Positions 53,455-62,450 of a DNA stretch of 64,000 nucleotides are shown here, one piece after another. The translations under genes were made by a program, and so were the position numbers. The notes beneath the pieces are model-generated. The model was not told where the DNA came from. It made no database searches and was given only the letters and a program-made list of their open reading frames with translations. Numbering within the stretch: the stretch's first letter is position 1; every line of letters begins with the position of its first letter. Source of the stretch: Bacteroidota bacterium (GTDB lineage Bacteria; Bacteroidota; Bacteroidia; Chitinophagales; BACL12); assembly GCA_016718035.1 (NCBI GenBank), contig JADKEK010000009.1, positions 186,001 through 250,000 of the forward strand. The letters are read 5' to 3'.

Positions 53455-55233
53455 TTAATAATCCAACTCAAAACCCAAAGTTTCTTTTAACTCCTTTATG
53501 AGAGGATTAATTTCTTCCATTTTTTTATATTTCTCCTGAGTAGTATAAGGGCGTTTTATTTTATCAGATTTTACACTTTCCACAATAAACGAAATGTCAA
53601 ATTGATTATTTTCCAGTCCATCTTTTATAAACTCACGCAGGTCGTTTTGCATTTCCTTCATGATGTTTGCTTCCAGATTCGATTCTAAACGCACTACTAT
53701 ATTATTTGTTTCATTAATAGACACAGCTGCTGCGTCCATTATAATGGCAACACGATTTTGGTCTTTACGGATAAAGTCAGCATATTGTTTCCAAACGATA
53801 AAAAACATTTCAGGCGAAATTACTTTTAACGGTTCTTCTACGGTTTTGGTTAAAAGCGCCGCAGACTTTTCGTCTTCCTCCTTTTTAATAGCCTGCCGAA
53901 TATCCGTTTTTTTAGGGATGACAACCGTTTCAACAGATTCTAATTGAGGGGTAATAATGGTACTGTTTTCTACCCTTACTTTTTTTACCGGCTCCTCGCT
54001 TACAGTTGGTATGTCGGAAATATTGTTGGTTTCAGTAGGTTTTACTGCAGTAGAAATGGGTTTAATGTTAGCAATCGGGCGCTTTTCGTTCAGGTCAGGA
54101 GTTTTTTTTTCCATGCCGCCTGCAGAAAGCGTTGAAACAGCGCTGTGGACATAACACAATTTCATCAATGCCAACTCCACATGTAAACGTTTATTTTTAC
54201 TTGCACGATAATTGACATCTGTGCTATTTAAAATATTTAAACCGCTTAATAAAAACGAAGCGCTGATTAAATTACTCTGTGATTTATATCGTTCAATTAC
54301 GGTTTCGCTGGTATCTAATAATTTGAGTGTAGATTCATCTTTACAAACTAAAATGTTTCTAAAGTGTTCGGCCAATCCATTGATAAAAATATCGCCGTCA
54401 AATCCTTTATTTACTACTTCATCAAATAACACTAATGCTGCTGCCACATCTTCAACAACAAATGCATCTGTTATTTTAAAGAAGTATTCATAATCGAGAA
54501 TATTTAAATTTTCGATGACATCTTTAGCGGTAATTGACTTACCCGAGAAGCTGGTAATACGGTCGAAAATACTGAGTGCATCACGCATTGCACCATCTGC
54601 TTTTTGAGCAATAAGGTGCATAGCTTCATCGGTGCAATCAATACCTTCGTTTTTACAAATTATTTCGAGCTGTTGTGTCATGTCTTTGATTCTAATTCTA
54701 TTAAAATCAAATATTTGACAACGGCTTAAAATGGTAGGTATTATTTTATGTTTTTCGGTTGTTGCGAGAATAAATTTTACATATAATGGCGGTTCCTCCA
54801 GGGTTTTCAAAAATGCGTTAAATGCCGAAGCACTTAGCATATGAACCTCATCTATGATATAAATTTTAAATTTACCGGAAGCAGGTGCATAACGAACCTG
54901 GTCGACTAAACTGCGAATATCTTCCACAGAGTTGTTGGAGGCAGCATCAATTTCATGAATATTAAACGATGCATTTTCGTTAAAAGAAGAACAGCTTTCA
55001 CAAGTATTACATGCTTCGCCGTTTTCCTGAATATTTTCGCAGTTAATTGTTTTTGCCAAAATACGGGCACAAGTTGTTTTACCAACACCACGTGGACCGC
55101 AAAACAAAAACGATTGCGCCAAATGGTTGTTTTTGATGGCATTTTTTAACGTCACCACTACCTGATCCTGCCCTATCACGTCATGCCATGATGAGGGCCT
55201 ATATTTTCTCGCTGAAACAACAAAACTCTGCAC
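53455..55233 (-). CDS. dnaX: DNA polymerase III subunit gamma/tau
   Basis: 592 residues from the GTG at 55233. Clamp-loader AAA+ subunit of the replicative polymerase. Features: VSARKYRPSSWHDVIGQDQV, Walker A GPRGVGKTT, a Cys4 zinc site (CENIQENGEACNTCESC), Walker B IIDEVHMLSASAFNAFLK, SRC motif ILSRCQIF, then a ~240-residue C-terminal tail. The GTG gives the N-terminus VQSFVVSARKYRPSSW, homologous to MxxFVVSARKYRP in relatives, and a near-consensus TATCTTTA box is 5 nt upstream. The upstream ATG at 55284 would start before that promoter. Confidence 0.95.
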   Translation of the reverse strand: MQSFVVSARKYRPSSWHDVIGQDQVVVTLKNAIKNNHLAQSFLFCGPRGVGKTTCARILAKTINCENIQENGEACNTCESCSSFNENASFNIHEIDAASNNSVEDIRSLVDQVRYAPASGKFKIYIIDEVHMLSASAFNAFLKTLEEPPLYVKFILATTEKHKIIPTILSRCQIFDFNRIRIKDMTQQLEIICKNEGIDCTDEAMHLIAQKADGAMRDALSIFDRITSFSGKSITAKDVIENLNILDYEYFFKITDAFVVEDVAAALVLFDEVVNKGFDGDIFINGLAEHFRNILVCKDESTLKLLDTSETVIERYKSQSNLISASFLLSGLNILNSTDVNYRASKNKRLHVELALMKLCYVHSAVSTLSAGGMEKKTPDLNEKRPIANIKPISTAVKPTETNNISDIPTVSEEPVKKVRVENSTIITPQLESVETVVIPKKTDIRQAIKKEEDEKSAALLTKTVEEPLKVISPEMFFIVWKQYADFIRKDQNRVAIIMDAAAVSINETNNIVVRLESNLEANIMKEMQNDLREFIKDGLENNQFDISFIVESVKSDKIKRPYTTQEKYKKMEEINPLIKELKETLGFELDY

Positions 55234-55237
55234 GGGG

Positions 55238-55245
55238 TAAAGATA
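55238..55245 (-). promoter_or_regulatory. -7-like element TATCTTTA of dnaX
   Basis: One mismatch to TAnnTTTG, ending 5 nt before the GTG start codon of dnaX. Confidence 0.5.
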
Positions 55246-55363
55246 GCAAATTTGGCCAGTTTCAAAAGCCCTAATCTGACACAAATTTTACCGGAAATAC
55301 CGATAAATATGGTCTCCTTACCTGAAATAAGGTTACATTTGGCATACCAAGCAACGGCATTAA

Positions 55364-56599
55364 ATGCGACTTAAAGTGCCCCTTTTCTATTTATCGAAAA
55401 TACCTGTCATCACAGTTTTGTTGATGATATGGCATTTTATATGCGGAAATGACGCTTATGGTCAAAACTTTATTCCAAACGGCGATTTCGAACAATTCGA
55501 CACCTGTCCGAACAAATTAGGCCAACTTAAACTCGCTGAGCCATGGTTCAATGCGACTTACCCTGAATCTGAATATTTTAATACTTGTAGTATAAACGAT
55601 ACCACATCAATACCCACCAATTATTTTGGCGTTCAGCAGGCTCAATCCGGAAGCGGTTATTGTGGTATGTATGTAGCACAAACCGGCGGACCACCTTATC
55701 GCGAATTTATTGAAGCAAAATTAACATCACCGTTAAGTGCCAATGTGGCTTATAATTTGGTTTGGTATGCAAGTGTTGCAGATATCAGTAGTTGTTTTCC
55801 TGCGAGTATTTGTGTGTATTTAACCAGCGACAGTTTGATTAATTATACTACAACCTCTTTTCTTACCGCAGCCACTTTAATTGAACAACAATTTTGCAAC
55901 CCAGAAAATATTGTTTTTAACGATACCAGTGCTTGGGTTAAAATTAATTGTTGTTTTATTGCCAATGGTGATGAACGATTTATTGTTATAGGTAATAATT
56001 ACAGCGATTTATTTATCGGTTGCAGCGGTGACCCGGGTGTATTTCAGGCTGCCTATTTGTATATTGATAATATTTCGATTGTTGAAATGCCCACACAAAC
56101 TGTTCATTTTGATACGGCAGTTTGCAAAGGCCAACCGGTACCAATTAATTTGAGCAAACTCATTGAAGAACCCGGCAACACTAACCCATTGTTTGTTTGG
56201 AATGATGGTTTTATAGGTGCTGAACGCTTATTGGTGAATGAAAATATTTATACCATAACAGTGGACAATGGATGTGCAACCGATACTCTCATCATTGAGT
56301 TAAAACATTTAACAGATTGTCCTGAAGTATTTTATATACCAAATGCATTTTCACCCAATAATGATGGCATTAATGACTTTTTTCGAATCACAAACGAAAA
56401 TATTACCGTGTTAAATTTCGAAATTTATAATCGTTACGGCAAACAAATTGTGTCTGTTTACGATTATTTATCCGGATGGGATGGTAATGTAAATGGCAAT
56501 CCTGCTGATGTTGGTGTTTACATTTATAACTTACGTTATCGCACAAATATCAGCGAAACCTTTCAAGAAAAAAAAGGTTATATTACTTTAATACGGTAA
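55364..56599 (+). CDS. secreted protein with gliding-motility (T9SS type B) C-terminal domain
   Basis: 411 residues. Signal peptide-like N-terminus (VPLFYLSKIPVITVLLMIWHFI) and a CBM/lectin-like N-terminal domain beginning NFIPNGDFEQFDTCPNKLGQ, resembling the exported galactose-binding-like domains of Bacteroidota. Two internal Ig-like segments follow (about 220-320). The C-terminus is a type B sorting domain: VFYIPNAFSPNNDGINDFF, LNFEIYNRYGKQI, DYLSGWDGNVNGNPADVGVY and KKGYITLIR. Type B proteins are secreted by T9SS and often incorporated in gliding or surface structures. Ligand unknown. Confidence 0.85.
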   Translation: MRLKVPLFYLSKIPVITVLLMIWHFICGNDAYGQNFIPNGDFEQFDTCPNKLGQLKLAEPWFNATYPESEYFNTCSINDTTSIPTNYFGVQQAQSGSGYCGMYVAQTGGPPYREFIEAKLTSPLSANVAYNLVWYASVADISSCFPASICVYLTSDSLINYTTTSFLTAATLIEQQFCNPENIVFNDTSAWVKINCCFIANGDERFIVIGNNYSDLFIGCSGDPGVFQAAYLYIDNISIVEMPTQTVHFDTAVCKGQPVPINLSKLIEEPGNTNPLFVWNDGFIGAERLLVNENIYTITVDNGCATDTLIIELKHLTDCPEVFYIPNAFSPNNDGINDFFRITNENITVLNFEIYNRYGKQIVSVYDYLSGWDGNVNGNPADVGVYIYNLRYRTNISETFQEKKGYITLIR

Positions 56600-56608
56600 T
56601 ACAATTGT

Positions 56609-57907
56609 TTACTTTACAAATTCAATAAAATTGCTGTTTTGTTGCGCATCAGTAGTGGCTAGCAGATATGTTCCATTTACCAGTTGTTTAATTTGGATAC
56701 TGTTATTAAAAATATCGCCCGACTGAATTAATTGTCCTGTAAAAGTATATATTTTGTACTGCTGCAATAACACATCAGTATAAATATGTAAAACATCCTG
56801 TTCAATATTTATAGCTAACGATGTATTTAAGTCATCAGGTTGTTCAATTGGTGTTGTGCAGTCTATTTCGGTTGCTTCGGTGGTAACTTTTAAAACAGCA
56901 TTTTCTACCCACCAGTTTTCCCACGTGAAATCTGCGCCAGACGCCGTTTTCCAGTCGTTTAAATCTACCATCCCACTACCTGAATTCGTACCTGCCATTT
57001 TAATTACTTTAATTGCTGCATCATTTCTATCCCATGTAAGTAAATCGCCATCAGCACAAACTTCCGGACCGGAAGGGGAATAACAATTTACCTGTAAAAA
57101 ATAAGCGAAATCATCATCACCGGGATAAGAACCATAAACATGTGCAATGTTTAATTCATCAATACAAACAGCAGTATATTCTTCCACACCAATTCCGTAA
57201 AATGGTGTTCCGTATTCTGTCATTAATCTCGCTAAAAAAGTAACTTGCCTGCCTCTTCTATCCGGATTATCGTAATGTGTGTCGGTAATTAAATTTGTTG
57301 TAGCCGGATTATTTAAAAAATCGTCATTTCCTAATTGCACTAAATTATGATAAGGGTTGTGTAAAGCAGTATTAGAAATAATGGTACCATTTTCTGCAGA
57401 AAAATATGCCTGTCCCATAATTGCACAGCCTGCACTTGTTCCACCAATAGTTATTTGTTTTTCATTAATAAGCACATTAAATGCATCTTCCATAGGTGTA
57501 TCGCGCCAATAGTCGATATATTCCCATTGATCGCCACCGGCAAACCACAATGCATCCGCTTCTGCCACCCTGCGCAATACATAAGGGTTAAAAGATGCAT
57601 CCTTATTATTACAGAGTATAGTTTCAACCGAATTAATTTCCACTCCTAAATCCTCAAAAAAATAGTCATTGTATCCATCTTCGCCTGATGTTCTCAACAC
57701 CAAAACATCACCTCCACCTGCACGTTCGAGGAACCAGCGCATAGCATTATCGTTTTCGGATGCCCCTCCCATTAAAACTGTACCTTTTTGCACCGTAACC
57801 GTCACGTCTGTAGTGTCGCCGGTAAAGTAACTCGTGTAGTCCTGAGCAAAAGCAGGCATGGATAAACACGACATTAAAAACAGGCCAAATACTCTCATAT
57901 CCTTCAT
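56609..57907 (-). CDS. secreted cyanophycinase/peptidase S51-like protein with T9SS tail
   Basis: 432 residues from the ATG at 57907, which lies 6 nt after a perfect TATATTTG -7 box; the TTG at 57916 would be inside that box. Signal peptide ends FAQ. The catalytic S51-type domain shows VLMGGASENDNAMRWFLERAGGGDVLVLRTSG and ITIGGTSAGCAIMGQAYFS with nucleophile Ser158, plus ITDTHYDNPDRRGR. These match cyanophycinase, which cleaves the multi-Arg-Asp storage polymer, and related Ser exopeptidases. A ~90-residue C-terminal sorting domain follows (SLAINIEQDVLHIYTDVLLQ...FIEFVK). Secretion of such an enzyme would allow use of cyanophycin or Asp-containing peptides outside the cell. Confidence 0.85.
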   Translation of the reverse strand: MKDMRVFGLFLMSCLSMPAFAQDYTSYFTGDTTDVTVTVQKGTVLMGGASENDNAMRWFLERAGGGDVLVLRTSGEDGYNDYFFEDLGVEINSVETILCNNKDASFNPYVLRRVAEADALWFAGGDQWEYIDYWRDTPMEDAFNVLINEKQITIGGTSAGCAIMGQAYFSAENGTIISNTALHNPYHNLVQLGNDDFLNNPATTNLITDTHYDNPDRRGRQVTFLARLMTEYGTPFYGIGVEEYTAVCIDELNIAHVYGSYPGDDDFAYFLQVNCYSPSGPEVCADGDLLTWDRNDAAIKVIKMAGTNSGSGMVDLNDWKTASGADFTWENWWVENAVLKVTTEATEIDCTTPIEQPDDLNTSLAINIEQDVLHIYTDVLLQQYKIYTFTGQLIQSGDIFNNSIQIKQLVNGTYLLATTDAQQNSNFIEFVK

Positions 57908-57913
57908 TTTGAG

Positions 57914-57921
57914 CAAATATA
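57914..57921 (-). promoter_or_regulatory. -7 promoter element TATATTTG
   Basis: Perfect TAnnTTTG on the minus strand, 6 nt before the ATG at 57907; decides the start of the S51-like gene. Confidence 0.65.
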
Positions 57922-57957
57922 AGCATCAAAGTCATTTTTACATTTATAACAACCCCG

Positions 57958-57965
57958 TATATTTG
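57958..57965 (+). promoter_or_regulatory. -7 promoter element TATATTTG
   Basis: Perfect TAnnTTTG 17 nt upstream of the TTG start of proline dehydrogenase; divergent from the S51-like promoter. Confidence 0.65.
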
Positions 57966-57982
57966 CCAAAAATCAATACAAC

Positions 57983-59161
57983 TTGGAACCTTCGCCGAAA
58001 ATCGATTTTAACGATACCGAAATAGCTTTTTCGGGTAAAAGCAATAAAGAACTGAAATGGGAGCACTGGTTATTTAAAGTGATGAATAATCCGGTGATGA
58101 CAAATATACTTACCACTTTGGCCAGCTGGACACTCAATTTACATTTGCCGTTTAAATGGGCAATAAAAGGCACTGTTTACCAGCAATTTTGTGGTGGAGA
58201 AACCCTGAAAGAAACCATTCCTGTTTTAAATAAACTTGAACAATTTCATATCGGTGCTATTATTGATTATGGTGTAGAAGGCAAAGAATCAGAAGCCGAA
58301 TTTGAACGAACAAAAAATGAGTTAATTCATATTATTCAATTTGCATCCGGTAAAAAAAATATTCCGTTTATTAGTAGCAAGGTAACAGGAGTTACCAGTT
58401 TTGCATTATTGGAAAAATTAAATGCAAAAGCAACACTCACTGCGGAAGAAGAAAAAGAAAAAACAAAATTGTATGCACGCATGGATCAAATTGCTGCCGC
58501 AGCTGCACAAAACCATATTGGATTATTTATTGATGCTGAAGAAAGTTGGATTCAGGATGCTGTTGATGATTTAACGTTTGAATTAATGCGTAAATACAAT
58601 CAACAAAAAGCAGTTGTATTTGCTACACCACAAATGTATCGCCACGATCGTCTCGCATTTTCGAAACGCGCATTGGAAGATGCCAAACAACATAATTATA
58701 TTTTAGGCTTGAAACCTGTTCGTGGTGCCTATATGGATAAAGAACGCAAACGTGCAGAAGAAATGAATTATCCTTCACCTATTCAACCTGATAAAAATGC
58801 AACAGACCGCGATTATGATGCAGTAATTTTATTTTGTCTGGAAAATATGGATCGCATTGCAGTTTGTGCTGCAACACATAATGAAAAAAGTAGTTTGCTA
58901 CTCGCATCTGAAATGCAAAAACGAAATATTCCTGCCAATCATCCGCATTTTTATTTCTCACAATTGTATGGCATGAGTGACCAAATCACTTACAATTTAG
59001 CAAAAGCCGGATTTAATGTAACCAAATATTTGCCTTATGGTCCGGTTAAAGATGTAATTCCATATTTAATTCGTCGTGCACAGGAGAATAAATCGGTGAG
59101 CGGACAAATGAGCAGGGAATTAAATCTGATCGACAAAGAAATTAAACGCAGAGGGTTGTAA
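57983..59161 (+). CDS. proline dehydrogenase
   Basis: 392 residues beginning with TTG at 57983. FAD-dependent oxidation of proline to pyrroline-5-carboxylate at the membrane, the first step of proline catabolism. Family segments: AIKGTVYQQFCGGETLKE, FISSKVTGVTSFALLEKL, LFIDAEESWIQDAVD, LGLKPVRGAYMDKERKRAEE (flavin/substrate site), FYFSQLYGMSDQITYNLAKAGF and the C-terminal KYLPYGPVKDVIPYLIRRAQEN. The monofunctional form lacks the P5C dehydrogenase half. P5C dehydrogenase is not adjacent. Confidence 0.93.
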   Translation: MEPSPKIDFNDTEIAFSGKSNKELKWEHWLFKVMNNPVMTNILTTLASWTLNLHLPFKWAIKGTVYQQFCGGETLKETIPVLNKLEQFHIGAIIDYGVEGKESEAEFERTKNELIHIIQFASGKKNIPFISSKVTGVTSFALLEKLNAKATLTAEEEKEKTKLYARMDQIAAAAAQNHIGLFIDAEESWIQDAVDDLTFELMRKYNQQKAVVFATPQMYRHDRLAFSKRALEDAKQHNYILGLKPVRGAYMDKERKRAEEMNYPSPIQPDKNATDRDYDAVILFCLENMDRIAVCAATHNEKSSLLLASEMQKRNIPANHPHFYFSQLYGMSDQITYNLAKAGFNVTKYLPYGPVKDVIPYLIRRAQENKSVSGQMSRELNLIDKEIKRRGL

Positions 59162-59190
59162 CCTATTTCGTTTAACAAACCTCCTTGTTT

Positions 59191-60729
59191 TTAATTCACC
59201 TTAATAGTTCCTATGTATTCCTTTTTGCCATCTCGTGCAAAGAAGATGAATTTTTTGTCAGCCGATTGTTGCGACATAGTAACGCGCAGGTGATAAGCAC
59301 TGATATCACCGGGTAGGACAACTTTTTTATAGGAGCCGTCGCTATTAATAGTTACCATCATAATTTGTGAATTCTTTATTTTATAATCTTCCAATTCTCT
59401 ATAATTTTTTGCATTTAAATTTTCGGAATTGCCATTATAAAATAAGTATAGTTTATCACCATTTTGCATAAAGTTATAGGATGTAAAATCTGCTTCAATG
59501 GAGAATTGTTTTTTAGGCACTGCATTCATCCAAACAATTTCAGCATTGGAATCAACTCCCAATGTAATTAGTGTCAGGCAACTGAAATAGGTGCCCGACT
59601 GCGTATTAGAAACAGCAAATTCTTCAATTATAAAAATAAAATCACCATTATCCATTAATAATAACTCATCAAGCGATAATTTAATTCTAAAAGCCTTATC
59701 GAGCTTTATTTTATCGAGAAAATCCTGTGTGAAATTTTTTACGCTTTTATTGGTTATACTTAACGATGCTTTATCAACTGAAAAAGCATAAAATGCGTCC
59801 ATTTCGTTTGCTTCATCTGCAGAACTACATACACCGGAAACGATAATATTACCTGCTTTATCAAAAGCCATCAAACCATCTAAAAAGTTCACACCTTGCT
59901 GAACCAAATCGATATTTTTCATTTGCGCACCTTTATTAGAAATTTGGTGCAAACTAGTTATTGCTCTTATTGTATTAGGTTTAGTTGCTTTTGCTCCCTC
60001 CATAAATCTCCAACCTAAAATATAAACATCGCCATTATTATCCACGCTTACCTGAGTTGGGGTATATTTATCATCGGTTGAAGGTATTACCACATTTTTT
60101 TCCCACTGCTTTACCAAACCTTCACCAAACACAGCTATTGTTGTTATATTACTATTGAATCTGTTTCCTAATTTATCTCCATAATCTCTGCCTAACGACT
60201 GCATTGGGAATGCATGGAAAGCAATAAATTTTTTGTCTGCAGATTCCACCATTTGTAATGATAAAAAAAGTTGATCATCCTCCTGCTTTACATTAAATAA
60301 TAAAGCTGCTGCACCGGAATTATACAATTTTACCGGTTCCAACTTTTGTGCATATACATTCCAACTGCTTGTCTTTTTACTGTACTTGCGGGAAATACTG
60401 TATACATCTCCATTAAATAAAATTGGCCATTCTAAACTTTCGTCATCGTCTTGAGGAATAGCTTTTTCTGCGAGTAGTTTAAGGTCGTTAGAATATTTTT
60501 GAATTATCAATGTTGTTTGTGAGCCTGTGGCATTGAATCCAACCTCAAATTTATATTTCGAACTAAAGCTGGCTACATAAAATCCGGTTTCGTCACCACC
60601 TAAATTTTTCGATGCATCGGCTGAAAACTTGTCCTCCAACAATGAGGTTTCAATTTTGATGTCTTGAGCAACAAGGGTAAAACTTTGCAATAAAAGCAGG
60701 CAAATACCTATAATGTGATATGATTTCAT
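59191..60729 (-). CDS. secreted hypothetical protein (512 aa), beta-propeller-like
   Basis: Signal peptide (hydrophobic 5-18, cleavage near LVAQ) and about 490 residues of strand-rich sequence with repeated 'G.VYI/LGW', 'GN(I/D)(I/F)...' patterns (NGDVYILGWRF, AGNIIVSGVCS, NGDFIFIIEEF, NGDKLYLFYNGN). The spacing is compatible with a six- to seven-bladed beta-propeller. No catalytic motif or T9SS domain is seen; the C-terminus is ARDGKKEYIGTIKVN. Periplasmic or surface; role unknown. Converges on proline dehydrogenase with 30 nt between stops. Confidence 0.72.
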   Translation of the reverse strand: MKSYHIIGICLLLLQSFTLVAQDIKIETSLLEDKFSADASKNLGGDETGFYVASFSSKYKFEVGFNATGSQTTLIIQKYSNDLKLLAEKAIPQDDDESLEWPILFNGDVYSISRKYSKKTSSWNVYAQKLEPVKLYNSGAAALLFNVKQEDDQLFLSLQMVESADKKFIAFHAFPMQSLGRDYGDKLGNRFNSNITTIAVFGEGLVKQWEKNVVIPSTDDKYTPTQVSVDNNGDVYILGWRFMEGAKATKPNTIRAITSLHQISNKGAQMKNIDLVQQGVNFLDGLMAFDKAGNIIVSGVCSSADEANEMDAFYAFSVDKASLSITNKSVKNFTQDFLDKIKLDKAFRIKLSLDELLLMDNGDFIFIIEEFAVSNTQSGTYFSCLTLITLGVDSNAEIVWMNAVPKKQFSIEADFTSYNFMQNGDKLYLFYNGNSENLNAKNYRELEDYKIKNSQIMMVTINSDGSYKKVVLPGDISAYHLRVTMSQQSADKKFIFFARDGKKEYIGTIKVN

Positions 60730-60936
60730 CTTGTTAATTTGGGCTGTTATAAAATAAAGTAGTGAAAATGATTACAAATATAATTATCAGGATAGTTGTT
60801 TTCATTTTTTGCGGGTAAATGCCTGGATAACCCATCAAATTAGCCTTGTTTGGTTCAAATTTGTAAGTTCACCCCAACAGCAGCATTTCAGGTAAAAACA
60901 ACAGGCCATAAATAGAAATCTAAGTTAATAGATTAG

Positions 60937-60973
60937 CTAGTCTAAACTAGAAGCCTATTAGTCTAAACTAGAA
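60937..60973 (+). promoter_or_regulatory. tandem operator candidates upstream of hmgA
   Basis: The 15-mer TAGTCTAAACTAGAA occurs twice with exactly 21 bp periodicity (60938 and 60959). Each copy includes the palindrome CTAGT-CTAA-ACTAG (first copy perfect). They lie about 60-95 nt before the -7 box of hmgA. Two sites on the same helix face suggest cooperative binding of a dimeric regulator. Confidence 0.55.
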
Positions 60974-61031
60974 AGTAGATTAACTACAACTCCTCCGACA
61001 AAAATCATCTTTTTTAGAATGATTTCCTTTG

Positions 61032-61039
61032 TATTTTTG
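61032..61039 (+). promoter_or_regulatory. -7 promoter element TATTTTTG of hmgA
   Basis: TAnnTTTG 28 nt upstream of the ATG at 61068; an ATG-containing frame from 61029 would start upstream of it. Confidence 0.6.
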
Positions 61040-61067
61040 CTTAAGGATACTCAAACAGGGACATTTT

Positions 61068-62225
61068 ATGCCATTTTACACCAAATCAGGGAACATTCCC
61101 GAGAAACGTCATATTCAATTCCGCAAGCCGGATGGGACACTTTACCACGAAGAGTTGTTTTCTACAGAAGGATTTAGCAACACGTATAGTTTATTATATC
61201 ACCTTTACCCGCCTACAAAAATTAAGCAGGTTGGTGAAGCATACAGTGTTGAGCCTAAAGTAGTGTTGTCGAAACAATTAAGACATCGCTCACTAAAAGG
61301 GTTTAAAATAAAACCGGTAGATGATTATTTGGAAAGTCGCAAAGCGGTTTTAGTGAACAGCGATTTACATATTTCTTTGGCTGCTCCTCGCAAAAGTATG
61401 ACAGACTACTTTTATAAAAATGTAGATGCTGATGAAATGATATTTGTCCATGAAGGAACCGGTACATTAAAAACGATGTATGGAGATATTCCTTTTGAAT
61501 ATGGTGATTATGTGATTATTCCAAGAGGAACATTATATCAGATAACATTTAATGATGAAAACAACAGGTTATTAATTGTTGAATCGTTTTCACCGATAGA
61601 ATTTCCGAAACGTTATATGAATCGTGTTGGGCAATTAATGGAACATTCCCCATTTTGCGAACGCGATATCAAAACTCCGCAAAATTTAAAAACTTACGAT
61701 GAGCAGGGTGATTTTTATTTTAAAATTAAAAAGCAAGGTATCATTTATCCTTATCACTATGCCAATCACCCATTTGATTTAATTGGTTGGGATGGTTATG
61801 TATATCCGTGGGCTTTTTCAATTCATAATTTCGAACCAATTACAGGTCGTGTGCACCAACCACCTCCGGTGCATCAAACTTTTGAAGCGCATAATTTTGT
61901 GATATGCAGTTTTGTGCCGCGTATGTATGATTATCATCCATTGGCAATACCTGCACCTTACAATCACAGCAATATTGACAGCGATGAAATTTTATATTAT
62001 GTTGACGGCGATTTCATGAGCCGAAAAAGTGTTGAACGCGGTCAAATTACCCTTCACCCGGGCGGCATTCCCCACGGTCCACACCCAGGCACATACGAAG
62101 GAAGCATCGGCAAAAAAGAAACCAAAGAATTAGCTGTAATGATTGATCCATTTAAGCCACTTCAATTAACTGAAGAAGCATTGGAGATTGAGGATACGGA
62201 GTATTATTTGAGTTGGCTTAGTTAA
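61068..62225 (+). CDS. hmgA: homogentisate 1,2-dioxygenase
   Basis: 385 residues from the ATG at 61068. Fe(II)-dependent ring-opening enzyme of tyrosine/phenylalanine catabolism, converting homogentisate to maleylacetoacetate. Cupin fold with family segments: ADEMIFVHEGTGTLKTMYGD, DYVIIPRGTLYQI, and the iron-site region PPPVHQTFEAHNFVICSFVPRMYDYHP, followed by NSDEILYYVDGDFMSR-like DEILYYVDGDFM and LHPGGIPHGPHPG. It resembles the shorter prokaryotic branch of the family. The gene is followed by an octamer repeat array that begins at its stop, then by a four-helix-bundle gene and hpd. Confidence 0.92.
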   Translation: MPFYTKSGNIPEKRHIQFRKPDGTLYHEELFSTEGFSNTYSLLYHLYPPTKIKQVGEAYSVEPKVVLSKQLRHRSLKGFKIKPVDDYLESRKAVLVNSDLHISLAAPRKSMTDYFYKNVDADEMIFVHEGTGTLKTMYGDIPFEYGDYVIIPRGTLYQITFNDENNRLLIVESFSPIEFPKRYMNRVGQLMEHSPFCERDIKTPQNLKTYDEQGDFYFKIKKQGIIYPYHYANHPFDLIGWDGYVYPWAFSIHNFEPITGRVHQPPPVHQTFEAHNFVICSFVPRMYDYHPLAIPAPYNHSNIDSDEILYYVDGDFMSRKSVERGQITLHPGGIPHGPHPGTYEGSIGKKETKELAVMIDPFKPLQLTEEALEIEDTEYYLSWLS

Positions 62226-62226
62226 T

Positions 62227-62338
62227 GTGCTGATGTGTTAATGTGCTGATGTGCTGATGTGCTGATGTGGGAATGTGATAATGTGCTGATGTGTTAATGT
62301 GTTGATGAGCTGATTGGGTAAATTGATAATTTGATACT
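62227..62338 (+). repeat. degenerate 8-bp tandem array, forward (14 units)
   Basis: Immediately after the hmgA stop: units GTGCTGAT, GTGTTAAT, GTGCTGAT x3, GTGGGAAT, GTGATAAT, GTGCTGAT, GTGTTAAT, GTGTTGAT, GAGCTGAT and three more diverged units (TGGGTAAA, TTGATAAT, TTGATACT), all in strict 8-bp phase. Consensus GTGnTRAT. It is oriented opposite to the array at 62864-62906. Confidence 0.85.
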
Positions 62339-62386
62339 TTTCAAAATGAATTAAAATGCAAGTATGAATTAATAAAAATGGATAAT

Positions 62387-62419
62387 AAAGTAATATCACC
62401 TTGTCCCTGGTATTACTTT
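62387..62419 (+). repeat. short inverted repeat before the four-helix-bundle gene
   Basis: AAAGTAATA (62387-62395) and TATTACTTT (62411-62419) with a 15-nt loop, 32 nt before the ATG at 62451. Might be a hairpin in the leader of the mRNA. Confidence 0.5.
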
Positions 62420-62450
62420 AAGATATTTTATCACCTTAAAAACAAAAAAA

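Larger units (their letters stand above)
60730..61067. other. upstream region of hmgA with duplicated palindrome
   Basis: About 340 nt without a gene. It carries two copies of a 15-bp element (60938-60952, 60959-60973) and the hmgA promoter at 61032. The rest is AT-rich spacer. Confidence 0.55.

Noticed and set aside
62227..62338. CRISPR-like array
   Set aside because: Units are 8 bp with no spacers and strict tandem phase; no cas genes. It is a short tandem repeat, not a CRISPR array.
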